In this document: one piece after another, positions 1 through 8,392 of the stretch
Position numbering within the stretch: position 1 is the stretch's first letter
Layout of the letters: the number at the start of each line of letters is the position of its first letter
Assembly (NCBI GenBank): GCA_009684525.1
Contig: WKKR01000002.1
Coordinates: 1-64,000, forward strand
DNA: 64,000 nucleotides
Origin: Geobacter sp.
Lineage (GTDB): Bacteria > Desulfobacterota > Desulfuromonadia > Geobacterales > DSM-12255
Reading direction: 5' to 3'
The notes under the pieces: model-generated
The model's input: the letters and a program-made list of their open reading frames with translations, nothing else
Told to the model about the DNA's origin: nothing
The model's database searches: none
Translations under genes and position numbers: made by a program

Positions 1-657
1 GCACGCATCGCACGAGTAATAGTTCCCGGACTTCCGCACCACGTCACGCAACGCGGCAATCGTCGCCAACAGACCTTTTTTTGTGATGATGATTATCAGG
101 CCTATCTGGAGTTAATGGCCGAATGGTGCGGCAAATATCAGGTTCAGATCTGGGCTTATTGCCTGATGCCGAATCATGTTCATCTCATTGCCGTTCCCGA
201 AACGGAAGAAGGGCTGGCGCGAGCGATTGGCGAAGCTCACCGCCGATACACCAGAAGGATCAATTTCCGGGAGAAATGGCGCGGGCATCTCTGGCAGGAA
301 CGTTTCGCATCGTTTCCCATGGACGAAAGATATTTGCTCGCCGCTGCCCGCTATGTGGAAATGAATCCCGTTGCTGCCGACAAGGTCGCCCTTCCCGGAG
401 AGTATCGCTGGAGCAGTGCCGCTGCCCATCTTGCCGGGAACGATGATCAGCTCGTAAAGGTCAAGCCGCTGTTGGACATTGTAAGTGACTGGAAGGGATT
501 CCTGGGTCTGACGGATGAAGAGGAGCTGGCCTTGCTGAAGAAACACGAGCGTAGCGGCCGGCCGCTTGGGGAAGTATCGTTTGTCGAGCGCTTGGAGGGA
601 GAGCTGGAGCGCCTGCTTCGGCCGGCGAAGAGAGGACCGAAACCAAGGGGAAAATAG
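1..657 (+). CDS. REP-associated tyrosine transposase (RAYT, Y1/IS200-like), 5' end outside window
   Basis: The frame is open from base 1, reading ARIARVIVPGLPHHVTQRGN, so the ATG at 115 is internal and the gene starts before the window. The visible part is 218 residues. HVTQRGN near the N terminus, the HUH metal-binding motif in MPNHVH (about base 175) and the NPV motif after RYVEM (about base 355) are the signature of Y1 transposases of the RAYT group. The Tyr in RYVEMNPV is the likely nucleophile, judged from its spacing to HUH. RAYTs nick single-stranded REP-like palindromes and are usually single-copy chromosomal genes. No flanking palindrome pair is visible within the window, but a palindromic repeat family occurs further along (26200, 31400, 40370). 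Family call is firm; activity is unknown. Confidence 0.85.
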   Translation, partial: ARIARVIVPGLPHHVTQRGNRRQQTFFCDDDYQAYLELMAEWCGKYQVQIWAYCLMPNHVHLIAVPETEEGLARAIGEAHRRYTRRINFREKWRGHLWQERFASFPMDERYLLAAARYVEMNPVAADKVALPGEYRWSSAAAHLAGNDDQLVKVKPLLDIVSDWKGFLGLTDEEELALLKKHERSGRPLGEVSFVERLEGELERLLRPAKRGPKPRGK

Positions 658-724
658 TTTTATATACTGTCCCCGCGTCCCCCCGCGTCCCAAAATTCTA
701 TACAAACCTACGGAGCGCGTTTGT

Positions 725-1336
725 ATGACTTTGCTCTATACCTTTGACCTTTTGGGAACTGCTGCTTTTGCCGCATCAGGGGCTCTGGCCGGGATTCGCC
801 GAGACATGGATATCTTTGGTGTCCTGGTACTGGGTCTTGTTACCGCTACTGGCGGCGGTACGCTGCGTGATCTATTGCTGGGCGACAACCCGCCTTTTAT
901 CTTTAAGGACGAGACATACCTCTACCTTTCGGTCGCAGTTTCCATATTGGTATTTATCTTTCACCACCACCTGGAATTCCTCACCCATCCATTAACCTAT
1001 TTCGATGCTTTCGGACTAGGCACTTTTGTGGTGATCGGTACCTACAAGGCCATTGAATATAGGTTGGGGTTTTTCGGCGCTGTTATGATGGGAGTGATGA
1101 CTGCTACAGCTGGAGGAATGCTCCGTGACCTGCTTTCAGCTAAAGTGCCAATGGTTCTGCAGAGGGAGGTATATGCTTCTGCCTGTCTTGCCGGTGGAGC
1201 CTTGCTTTACTTGCTGCAACTGACTGCAATGCCGCCAGACTTTATAGCGCTGCTTTCAGCCTCAACAGTTATTATCCTGCGATTGTTGGCGTCAAGATAC
1301 AACTGGTCGTTACCGCGGGCGCCAGGGTCACCCTGA
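725..1336 (+). CDS. UPF0126/TRIC-type inner membrane protein (YadS/YicG-like)
   Basis: The protein has 203 residues and about seven hydrophobic segments. Two related halves are visible, each with a glycine motif followed by LRDLL: ATGGGTLRDLLLG near residues 40-52 and ATAGGMLRDLLS near 125-136. This internal duplication is typical of the UPF0126 family of trimeric intracellular cation channel-like proteins; some members have been linked to glycine uptake. The start at 725 fits the family N terminus (LLYTFDLLGTAAFAASGALAG). A longer frame reaches back to 566 but overlaps the transposase and looks non-coding. No operon partner is evident. Substrate cannot be told from sequence. Confidence 0.85.
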   Translation: MTLLYTFDLLGTAAFAASGALAGIRRDMDIFGVLVLGLVTATGGGTLRDLLLGDNPPFIFKDETYLYLSVAVSILVFIFHHHLEFLTHPLTYFDAFGLGTFVVIGTYKAIEYRLGFFGAVMMGVMTATAGGMLRDLLSAKVPMVLQREVYASACLAGGALLYLLQLTAMPPDFIALLSASTVIILRLLASRYNWSLPRAPGSP

Positions 1337-1442
1337 AAAGGGAGTTTCCCTAATTTGCTCAAAAGGCTGTTGACGCAGAGTTGTTGATTGTTGATACCTG
1401 CCCCCTATTGCGTGCATTTATAAACAGTGTGAGGTCATAATC

Positions 1443-1844
1443 ATGATTCGAAAAATCAGTGGGGCGTTTACCGGCGGTGCCATTGGCGGGCTTGTCGATA
1501 GTGTCAACATCACAATTTTGGGAAAGGTCGGAATCAGTGATCTGCTAGGGGTCAGTATGAAGCCGGAATTTACCGCCCCCTGGCTCTATCAACGAATGAT
1601 CTGGGGTGGCATTTGGATGCTTTTGCTTCTTTTGCCGTTATGGAAAAAGCGACCTGTTCTTCGTGGATGCCTCTTCAGCCTGTTGCCCTCGGCAATGATG
1701 CTTTTCATGGTCTTGCCAAGTATGGGTAAAGGGCTTCTCGGTATTGGCTTCGGCACACTGACACCTGTGGTAGTCATTGGCTTGAACTTTATCTACGGCA
1801 TTGTTGCTTCCTATTGGTATGAGTTTACAGAAAAAACAGCCTAA
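1443..1844 (+). CDS. Small hypothetical membrane protein
   Basis: The protein has 133 residues and about four hydrophobic stretches: a glycine-rich N-terminal segment (GAFTGGAIGGLVD), WGGIWMLLLLLPLW around residues 53-66, a segment near 80-92, and a last one near 105-124. A GAGG ribosome-binding site lies about 10 bases before the ATG. I do not recognise the family. The repeated small-residue patterns in the first segment suggest helix packing in the membrane. It sits alone between the UPF0126 gene and the RibD-like gene, on the same strand but with gaps of about 100 bases each side, so co-transcription is possible but not shown. Confidence 0.65.
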   Translation: MIRKISGAFTGGAIGGLVDSVNITILGKVGISDLLGVSMKPEFTAPWLYQRMIWGGIWMLLLLLPLWKKRPVLRGCLFSLLPSAMMLFMVLPSMGKGLLGIGFGTLTPVVVIGLNFIYGIVASYWYEFTEKTA

Positions 1845-1949
1845 CATGCGCTCAGACCTTGCCCGGGCAAGAAACCGCCGGTCAGGTGAAGCGCAGCCCC
1901 CTTATGCCCATTTTGCCTTACACTATGAGGCAAGAGAGGAGGGTAATTT

Positions 1950-2618
1950 GTGAGAAAAGTTATTATCGGAGCAATGGTTTCTTTGGACGGCGTCATGCAG
2001 GCGCCCGGCGGCCCCCTTGAAGACCCTACCATGGGATTCAACCACGGCGGCTGGGTAGCGCCACTGGTGGACGCCGTGTTCGGCGAAGAGATCGGCAAGA
2101 TGTTCAGTGAGCCCTTCGATCTCCTGCTCGGCCGGAAGACCTACGAGATCTTCGCGGCGCACTGGCCCTATGCCGAGGGTGGGCCCGACGATTCCATCGC
2201 CAGGACGTTCAATTCGGTCACGAAGTATGTTGCGACCCGGAAGGGCCTGGATCTGACGTGGAAGGACTCGCTTCCCCTCGGTGAGGCAGCGACGGATGTG
2301 GCCAGGCTGAAACAGGAGGAGGGGCCACCGCTTCTTACTCAAGGCAGCACCGACCTGCTCCAAACGCTGCTTGCGCATGATCTCGTCGATCAGATCAACC
2401 TTTTTACATTCCCGATCGTCCTCGGGCAGGGCAAGAAGTTGTTCGGCGTCGGCTCAAGAGCAGCGGCGTTTCGGCTGATTGCCAGCCGAACGTCGCCCAA
2501 TGGCATCCTGATAGCGCAATATGTACGCAACGGTGCAGTAAAGACCGGGGATTTCGCCATGGACCCACCCACCCCGGCAGAAGTCGAACGCCGCGAAAAA
2601 ATGAGCCGAGAAGGCTAG
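1950..2618 (+). CDS. Dihydrofolate reductase / RibD C-terminal domain family protein
   Basis: The protein has 222 residues and starts at a GTG preceded by a strong GAGGAGGG site. MRKVIIGAMVSLDGVMQAPGG at the N terminus, LLGRKTYEIFAAHWP near residues 60-73, LLTQGSTDLLQTLL near 130 and the FPIVLGQGKKLF motif near 155 are characteristic of the RibD-C/DHFR-fold group often called YyaP-like. These are NADPH-binding reductases of mostly unknown substrate. The C-terminal tail after about residue 195 is charged and proline-rich, beyond the usual domain. Transcription converges with the efflux pair downstream. The fold assignment is solid and the reaction is not. Confidence 0.8.
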   Translation: MRKVIIGAMVSLDGVMQAPGGPLEDPTMGFNHGGWVAPLVDAVFGEEIGKMFSEPFDLLLGRKTYEIFAAHWPYAEGGPDDSIARTFNSVTKYVATRKGLDLTWKDSLPLGEAATDVARLKQEEGPPLLTQGSTDLLQTLLAHDLVDQINLFTFPIVLGQGKKLFGVGSRAAAFRLIASRTSPNGILIAQYVRNGAVKTGDFAMDPPTPAEVERREKMSREG

Positions 2619-2683
2619 ATCCATCCCATTCAGCGGATGCAACGGGGCACGCCGCTGGTTAAGGCGATCCGGCCGCTGCTCCG

Positions 2684-4246
2684 TCAGTGCATCGGCATCG
2701 GTTTTCTTCTCCGCACTTTCTTGAACAGCACGACCGAACCGGCGCAGACCAGGCAGATCAACGCCAACAGCCGGAAATTGTTGACAAAGGCCCAGAGACC
2801 CGCCTGACGCTGCAGTTCGCCGTATACCAGCGCCTCTGCCCGGTGAACCGCATCCACCGGGCCGAACTGTCCCTCCAGAAAACGGAACAGCGATTGAGTG
2901 CGAAGGCCAAAGGCAATATCGCCGGGTGTCAGGTGCGCCACCATGTATGCCTGGTGAGCCTGGGCATCCCGGATCAGCATGGTGGTGACCGCGGAGATGC
3001 CGACACTCCCCCCCACATTGCGCATCAGGTTGAAGATTCCGCTGGCGTTACCTATCTCTGCCTGGGGGAGGGTGCCCATGGCCACGGCCGAGAGCGGCAC
3101 GAAGATCATGGCCAGCCCCACACCGGTGAAGACACTCGGCCAGACAATGGTGCTCATGGCGATCTCCAGGTTGATGGCGCCCAGCCACCAGAGGGATGCG
3201 GCGACGATGACGAATCCGGTGAAGATGAGCTTGCGAAAATCGACCCTGTCGGAGAGGTAGCCGACCAGCGGCATGGTCATGAGCGCCCCGGCGCCTCGGG
3301 GGCTTACCGCCATGCCGCTCTGGAGGGCCGAATAGCCCATCAAGGTCTGGAGAAAGATCGGCAGCAGGGTGATGGCGCTGTACAGGGCCACCCCCACCAT
3401 GGTGATCAGCACGACCCCCACCGCAAAGTTCCGGTCACGCAGCACTCGGAGGTTGACCACCGGTTCCGCAACCGTCAGTTCCCGGACGAGAAAGGCGATC
3501 AATGACAGGATGCTGATGGCGGCGAACCAACGGACCCAGTCGGCGCTGAACCAGTCGTCCTGTTGCCCCCGGTCGAGAATGATCTGCAGGGCAGCCAGGG
3601 CCACGGCCATCAGGCCGAAGCCGATAATGTCGATCCTGCCCGGGCGCCCCTCCAGGATATACGGTGGATCCTCCACCACGGCATTGATCATGACAACCGC
3701 CAGGACTCCCACCGGAATATTGATGTAAAAGGCCCAGCGCCAGCTGTAGTTGTCCGTGAGCCACCCCCCCAGAGTCGGTCCCAGAATCGGTGCCACCACC
3801 ACCCCCAGGGCAAAGGCGGCCATGGCCATGCCCCGTTTCTCCGGGGGAAAGCTTTCCAGAAGGATGGCCTGGGAGATCGGCTGGAGGGCACCGCCGCCGA
3901 TCCCCTGCACGACCCTGGCAAGCACCAGCATGCCGAGAGAGGTGGCCAAGCCGCAGACCAGGGATGAACAGGTGAAGAGGACGATACAGGCCAAAAGGAA
4001 GCGTTTGCGCCCAAAGCGCCGGGCGAGCCAGCCGCTGGCCGGCAGGATGATGGCATTGGAAACCAGGTAGCTGGTGAGGGTCCAGGTGGCTTCATCGGTG
4101 GAAGCGGATAGGCTGCCGGCCACATGGGGGAGCGCCACTGACACGATCGTGGTGTCCAACACCTCCATAAAGGTGGCCAGCATCACGGCACTGGCAATAA
4201 TCCAGGGGTTGGCGGCCGGCCGCCACTCTTGAGCCGCGCCGTTCAT
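2684..4246 (-). CDS. emrB: EmrB/QacA (DHA2) family drug:proton antiporter
   Basis: The protein has 520 residues and about 14 hydrophobic segments, the DHA2 size and topology. Signature motifs seen are LDTTIVSVALP in the first helix (motif D1), the cytoplasmic GWLARRFGRKR loop (motif A) and a motif C-like GVVVAPILGPTLGG in helix 5. Such pumps use the proton gradient to drive drugs out and work with an EmrA-type adaptor and a TolC-like channel. The start codon overlaps the end of the upstream adaptor gene by 4 bases, so the two are translationally coupled. No outer-membrane channel gene lies beside them. The substrate range cannot be read from sequence. Confidence 0.9.
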   Translation of the reverse strand: MNGAAQEWRPAANPWIIASAVMLATFMEVLDTTIVSVALPHVAGSLSASTDEATWTLTSYLVSNAIILPASGWLARRFGRKRFLLACIVLFTCSSLVCGLATSLGMLVLARVVQGIGGGALQPISQAILLESFPPEKRGMAMAAFALGVVVAPILGPTLGGWLTDNYSWRWAFYINIPVGVLAVVMINAVVEDPPYILEGRPGRIDIIGFGLMAVALAALQIILDRGQQDDWFSADWVRWFAAISILSLIAFLVRELTVAEPVVNLRVLRDRNFAVGVVLITMVGVALYSAITLLPIFLQTLMGYSALQSGMAVSPRGAGALMTMPLVGYLSDRVDFRKLIFTGFVIVAASLWWLGAINLEIAMSTIVWPSVFTGVGLAMIFVPLSAVAMGTLPQAEIGNASGIFNLMRNVGGSVGISAVTTMLIRDAQAHQAYMVAHLTPGDIAFGLRTQSLFRFLEGQFGPVDAVHRAEALVYGELQRQAGLWAFVNNFRLLALICLVCAGSVVLFKKVRRRKPMPMH

Positions 4247-5469
4247 CGCACCCGCACCCGCGGCACCACCGACATCCCCGGCCGCAGGAGATGCTCGCGG
4301 TCCTGCCCCCGGTCCAGATCGATCCGCACCGGGATGCGCTGCACCACCTTCACGTAGTTGCCGGTGGCGTTTTCAGGGGGAAAGAGGGAAAAGCGGGAGC
4401 CGCTGGCGCCGCCGATGCTCGTCACATGGCCGGCATAGGTCCTGTTGTAGGCATCCACGCTTATGCGGGCCGGCTGTCCGGACCGCATACGCCTGAGCTG
4501 GTTTTCCTTGAAGTTGGCAGTGACCCAGATGTCGTTCAGCGGCACGATGACGAAGAGCTGCTGCCCCGGCTGGACGTATTGCCCCTTTTCCACCGCTTTT
4601 TTGCCCACCACACCGTCCACCGGCGCCATGATGCTGGTATAGCCAAGGTTGAGACGGGCCTGTTCCAATGCCGACTTGGCCTGTTTGACAGCGGCCTCCG
4701 CACTCTCCTCCCGGGCCCGGGAAACAACCACCTGCTGCGGCGCCGTCAGGGCGGTCCGGAGGTCAGCCTCGGCCTGGGTCAGGGTGTCCCTGGCCTGGGC
4801 CACCTGCTGGGTCACCGCCTTGAGGGTTGCCTTGCCCGCATCCACCGTTGCCGCTGATTCCGTGGCCCTGGCCACTGCCTGGTCGTAATCCTGGAGCGAC
4901 ACCACTCCGCTGCCAAAGAGCGTTTTGTACCGGCCAAGGTCGGCCTGATCGCGGGTATTGCCGGCCTCCGCTTCCCGGAGCTGGGCCCGGCTCACCTCCA
5001 GTTGCCGCTCTGCGGCCGTGACGCCGGCCCTGGCATGCTCCATCTTCGCTCGGGCCGTCGCCAGTTGGCTCGCTGTGGTGGTGGCGGTAATCGGAACCGA
5101 CACCCTGGCAGCCTTGGCTGCTGCCAGGGCATTGGCGTACATGGCCTCAGCCCGGCCCAGGGCCACCTGGTAATCGGTCCGGTCGATCTGAACCAGGAGT
5201 GCGCCCGCCTTGACCACCTGGTTATCCTCGAAGTTCACGGTGGTGACCTGGCCGCTGATGCGGGCGCTGACAGGGTTGATGTGTCCGTCGATCTGGGCAT
5301 CGTCGGTGCTCTCCCAGCCGGATGCATACCACCACCAGATGCCCCCGGCAACGACGCCGACTGCCACCAGGCTGGCCAGAAAACGCCATGAACTCACCCG
5401 GCGCATCACCCGCTCCTGTTTTGTTTCAGCCTTGTTTTCATGGGGTTCTTGATTGTTTTTCATATCCAT
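4243..5469 (-). CDS. emrA: EmrA-type membrane fusion protein (HlyD family)
   Basis: The protein has 408 residues. A charged N-terminal tail is followed by one transmembrane helix (about residues 29-49), then DDAQIDGHINPVSARISGQV, the biotinyl-lipoyl-like hairpin start of EmrA/HlyD adaptors. A long alanine-rich coiled coil covers about residues 100-240, and the second lipoyl half with YTSIMAPVDGVVGKKAVEKG follows near 285-305. It bridges the inner-membrane antiporter EmrB and an outer-membrane channel across the periplasm. The gene overlaps emrB by 4 bases. A G-rich Shine-Dalgarno stretch precedes the ATG at 5469; a second in-frame ATG at 5463 is also possible. No dedicated regulator is adjacent. 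Confidence 0.9.
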   Translation of the reverse strand: MDMKNNQEPHENKAETKQERVMRRVSSWRFLASLVAVGVVAGGIWWWYASGWESTDDAQIDGHINPVSARISGQVTTVNFEDNQVVKAGALLVQIDRTDYQVALGRAEAMYANALAAAKAARVSVPITATTTASQLATARAKMEHARAGVTAAERQLEVSRAQLREAEAGNTRDQADLGRYKTLFGSGVVSLQDYDQAVARATESAATVDAGKATLKAVTQQVAQARDTLTQAEADLRTALTAPQQVVVSRAREESAEAAVKQAKSALEQARLNLGYTSIMAPVDGVVGKKAVEKGQYVQPGQQLFVIVPLNDIWVTANFKENQLRRMRSGQPARISVDAYNRTYAGHVTSIGGASGSRFSLFPPENATGNYVKVVQRIPVRIDLDRGQDREHLLRPGMSVVPRVRVR

Positions 5470-5821
5470 GATTATCAGCCCCCCGTTTCACTTACTCTTT
5501 ACCATCATTTTACACCCTGAAGCCGGAAAGGGGACTTCAACTGGTAAAAATTACAGGCGAAGGACCGTACCGCCCCCGCCTCGCCCGCCGATATTTCCCC
5601 TTGCCCTGGCCGGGGCATCCGATTACACTCGCTCCTGCTGCATTCCGGAAGGGAGGAGCCATGACCAGGACCGAACGAAGCTGTATGGCGCGTACACTCA
5701 TAAACAGAGACCGGTTTAACAAGTACTGGAGGAGAACCGTACCGCAAAAGTTATTCGTATCTGGACGCATTACGAGTAACGGTAAATCCGTCACCCAAAA
5801 ATCTTTCGGACAGGAGCAGCT
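5470..5821. other. Intergenic region with a doubtful small ORF
   Basis: This is a 352-base divergent gap between emrA (minus) and a lipoprotein gene (plus), so it should hold both promoters. No clear -35/-10 pair stands out. An ATG at 5661 follows a good GGGAGGAGCC ribosome-binding site and opens a 58-codon frame (MTRTERSCMARTLINRDRF...) that runs to 5837, overlapping the start of the lipoprotein gene in another frame. It resembles nothing I recognise and could be a leader peptide or chance. The short string CCGTACCGC occurs twice, near 5568 and 5738. Confidence 0.3.
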
Positions 5822-6553
5822 ATGCGGCGGTTTCTGATTATGGCCCTGGTGCTCGCATCGCTTGCGGGGTGCGGAATTAACCCGTCGTTTGTCTACAAAC
5901 CCTCCATGCCAGGGGGGAGCGCGCGGAAACTTCCCGTGAAGGTGGCGGTCCTTGCCTTCGCAGATGGCACCGGGGAATACACGAGACACAATTCATCCAA
6001 GGGAGGATACGTCAACCTCGCGAAAACCGGCATCGACTACGGGATCGGCGCCTTTCCGCCCAATCAGTGGGGAAAGGCATTTGCCGACGAATTAAAAGCC
6101 TCGGGCGAATTCCGGGAGGTCAGGTTCGTTTTTGACCTTTCGGAAGGGGCGAACGACGAGGTGATCGTCGCGGGGACCGTCACGAAAGCGGATGTGCCTC
6201 TCCCCGGCAGCTCCGATCCGGTCCGGTTTTCCGTCAGCCTGAATGCAAGAGTCGGCAGGGATGGACAGATTTTCTGGGAAAAGTCCGTAGCGAGGGAGGA
6301 TGCCGCAGAGGGGGGCTACGCTGCGGGTTGCGGTTTCGACCGGCAGTGTGCGATCGACCGGCGACATGCGCACCACAATGATGTGTTGCGGGGAATGTTC
6401 CTCGAAGCGAGTGCGGATCTTGCGACATCGCTCTCATCCCGTTCCGGGAGGCAGGGCAAAGAGGACGTGCTGCCCCCCGGCGTATCGCCGTCAACAGTGC
6501 CGTCCATGGAATCGGTGGACGAGACGATCGAAGGCATCCTCAACGGCAAATGA
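5822..6553 (+). CDS. Hypothetical lipoprotein
   Basis: The protein has 243 residues. The N terminus MRRFLIMALVLASLAGC is a lipoprotein signal with lipobox LAGC, cleaved before Cys17, so the mature protein should be membrane-anchored through lipid. The body contains a VKVAVLAFADGTGEYT segment near residues 40-55, like the start of domains in lipoproteins of the GNA1162/LpoB type, but I cannot assign the family firmly. A cysteine pair (CGFDRQC) lies near residues 170-176. It stands alone between divergent emrA and the downstream MFS gene. Confidence 0.7.
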   Translation: MRRFLIMALVLASLAGCGINPSFVYKPSMPGGSARKLPVKVAVLAFADGTGEYTRHNSSKGGYVNLAKTGIDYGIGAFPPNQWGKAFADELKASGEFREVRFVFDLSEGANDEVIVAGTVTKADVPLPGSSDPVRFSVSLNARVGRDGQIFWEKSVAREDAAEGGYAAGCGFDRQCAIDRRHAHHNDVLRGMFLEASADLATSLSSRSGRQGKEDVLPPGVSPSTVPSMESVDETIEGILNGK

Positions 6554-6728
6554 CCGATTTCAAAGCGTATCGCGAGAGGCTGATACCGTAATGAGATCAG
6601 ATCTTGAAATGCAGCCTGTTTTCCTGCACAGTATGCAGTCCGAAGCAAGGGCATGCCTCTGAGCAGAGCCCGGACCGCTGCACTGCAGCCGACCTCCGAC
6701 CCTATCCACAAGGACCTGGTCTGCCCCT

Positions 6729-7967
6729 ATGAACCCGAATGCACCGATCCCCGGCCGCAGGCTGGCCCTGGCGATCCTCCTGGCCGTCAACCTGCTCAAC
6801 TATATCGATCGCCAGGTGCTCTATGCCGTCTTCCCCCTGATCAAGGCCGACCTGCAGCTGTCCGACACCGCACTGGGGCTTTTGGGGAGCGCCTTCATGC
6901 TCTGCTACATGGTGACGGCGCCGCTGTTCGGCTGGATCGGCGACCGGGGCAGCCGGGTCCGGCTCGCTGCGGGCGGGCTGGTGGCCTGGAGCCTGGCAAC
7001 GGCGGGGGCCGGCTTCGCCCGGAGCTACGCCACGCTGCTCGCTGCCCGCAGCGCCGTGGGGATCGGCGAGGCGAGCTTCGGCACGGTCTCGCCGGGACTC
7101 CTGGCCGATTTTTTCCCCCTTGAACGCCGGGGCCGGGCACTGGCTTACTTCTACCTGGCGATCCCCGTCGGCAGCGCCCTCGGCTACCTGTTTGGCGGCG
7201 TTGTCGGCCAGCACCTGGGATGGCAGAAGGCGTTCCTTTTGGCCGGCATTCCGGGGCTGCTGCTGGCCCTCCCCCTTTCCAGGCTGCGCGAGCCCGTCCG
7301 CTTAGCTGCCGCGACCAGCGACCGTTCGTCCGACCGCAACTACCGTGCGCTGTTGCGCAACCGCTCGTTTCTCACCGCCACGCTGGCCATGGCCGCCATG
7401 ACCTTTGCCCTGGGCGGGCTGGCCCAGTGGGTGCCGTCGTTCCTCAACCGGGTCCACGGCCTCGATGTGGCCAGGGGGAACACCCTTTTCGGCGGGATTA
7501 CCGTGCTGGCCGGGATCGCCGGCACCCTGACCGGCGGCTGGCTCGGCGACCGCATCCAGGCCCGGCGGTCGAGCGGCTACCTGCTCGTTTCCGGCTGGGG
7601 CTTCATCCTGGGCGCGCCCATAACCGCAGCGGCCATCGCCACCCACAACCTGGCCATCTGCCTCGGCGCCATCTTCCTGGCCGAATTCTTCCTCTTTCTC
7701 AATACCGGGCCACTCAACACGGTCATCGTCAATGTCTCGCCGCCGGGCATGCGGGCCATGGCCTTTGCCGTCAATATCTTCATCATCCATGCCCTGGGAG
7801 ACGCCATCTCTCCTGCCATTATCGGCAGGCTGTCCGATGCCTTCGGCCTGCGCAGTGCCCTCCTGATCACCCCCGTGGCTATCACCGTTGCCGCCTCGTT
7901 CTGTTTTCTCTGCTGCCGCTGGATCTCCGGCGACACCCGACGTACGGGCGAGAACCTGACTGATTGA
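6729..7967 (+). CDS. MFS transporter, spinster-like
   Basis: The protein has 412 residues and about 12 hydrophobic helices. The first helix carries LLNYIDRQVLYAVFPLIKADL and the first cytoplasmic loop GWIGDRGSRVR (motif A), followed by ARSAVGIGEASFGTVSPGLLADFFP, a pattern typical of the spinster/hexuronate-like branch of the major facilitator superfamily. Such proteins move small organic solutes or lipids by ion coupling; the substrate cannot be inferred. Helices 6 and 7 are joined by a charged loop near residues 185-205. It is a single gene, with a 175-base gap upstream in which I see nothing distinctive. Confidence 0.85.
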   Translation: MNPNAPIPGRRLALAILLAVNLLNYIDRQVLYAVFPLIKADLQLSDTALGLLGSAFMLCYMVTAPLFGWIGDRGSRVRLAAGGLVAWSLATAGAGFARSYATLLAARSAVGIGEASFGTVSPGLLADFFPLERRGRALAYFYLAIPVGSALGYLFGGVVGQHLGWQKAFLLAGIPGLLLALPLSRLREPVRLAAATSDRSSDRNYRALLRNRSFLTATLAMAAMTFALGGLAQWVPSFLNRVHGLDVARGNTLFGGITVLAGIAGTLTGGWLGDRIQARRSSGYLLVSGWGFILGAPITAAAIATHNLAICLGAIFLAEFFLFLNTGPLNTVIVNVSPPGMRAMAFAVNIFIIHALGDAISPAIIGRLSDAFGLRSALLITPVAITVAASFCFLCCRWISGDTRRTGENLTD

Positions 7968-7977
7968 GCATCCCTGC

Positions 7978-8005
7978 TTGCAGGCCGCTAGCTGGCAGCT
8001 ATACT
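7978..8005 (+). promoter_or_regulatory. Candidate sigma70 promoter for the gene at 8042
   Basis: TTGCAG at 7978-7983 and TATACT at 8000-8005 are separated by 16 bases and lie about 37 bases before the next start codon, just past the MFS stop codon. The -10 box is one base from consensus and the -35 box is weaker. Confidence 0.4.
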
Positions 8006-8041
8006 GTGAGAAAATCGTCATTCAGATCGACAGGAGGGGCC

Positions 8042-8392
8042 ATGAACCACGCGGAGATGAAGGAGATCATCGGCACCAGGCGACAGCCGGCACACCGCTT
8101 CATCAAGTGGTGGGGGGAAGATGCGGCCCTCATCGATTACGAGCTGATCGACGGCTTTCTGGCCAAGGGGGACAAGGTCGGAGATCTGGTCGGCTTCGAG
8201 CTTTTGACCCTGGAGGAGATGTGGCAGGTGTTCATCAGCCTGAACCCGGACCGGCTGAGCAGGGAGCGGGAAGGGGACGACGAGGTGATCCGCTGGACCT
8301 GGCAGAACCGGCAGGGGAGGGAACAGGTCTCAACCTTCCCATTCACCCCCGAAGGGCTGATGGAACTGATGGAGAGCGATTTTATCGACTGA
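8042..8392 (+). CDS. Small acidic hypothetical protein
   Basis: The protein has 116 residues and is rich in Glu, Asp and Trp, with no signal peptide or membrane segment. The ATG at 8042 follows an AGGAGGGG ribosome-binding site with ideal spacing, so the longer frame opening at 7964 is not used. I do not recognise a family. IKWWGEDAALIDYELIDGFL near residues 20-39 and TWQNRQGREQVSTFPFTPEGL near the C terminus look like a compact soluble domain. Its end overlaps the end of the convergent SUMF1-like gene by 11 bases, which is tight but possible. Confidence 0.65.
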   Translation: MNHAEMKEIIGTRRQPAHRFIKWWGEDAALIDYELIDGFLAKGDKVGDLVGFELLTLEEMWQVFISLNPDRLSREREGDDEVIRWTWQNRQGREQVSTFPFTPEGLMELMESDFID

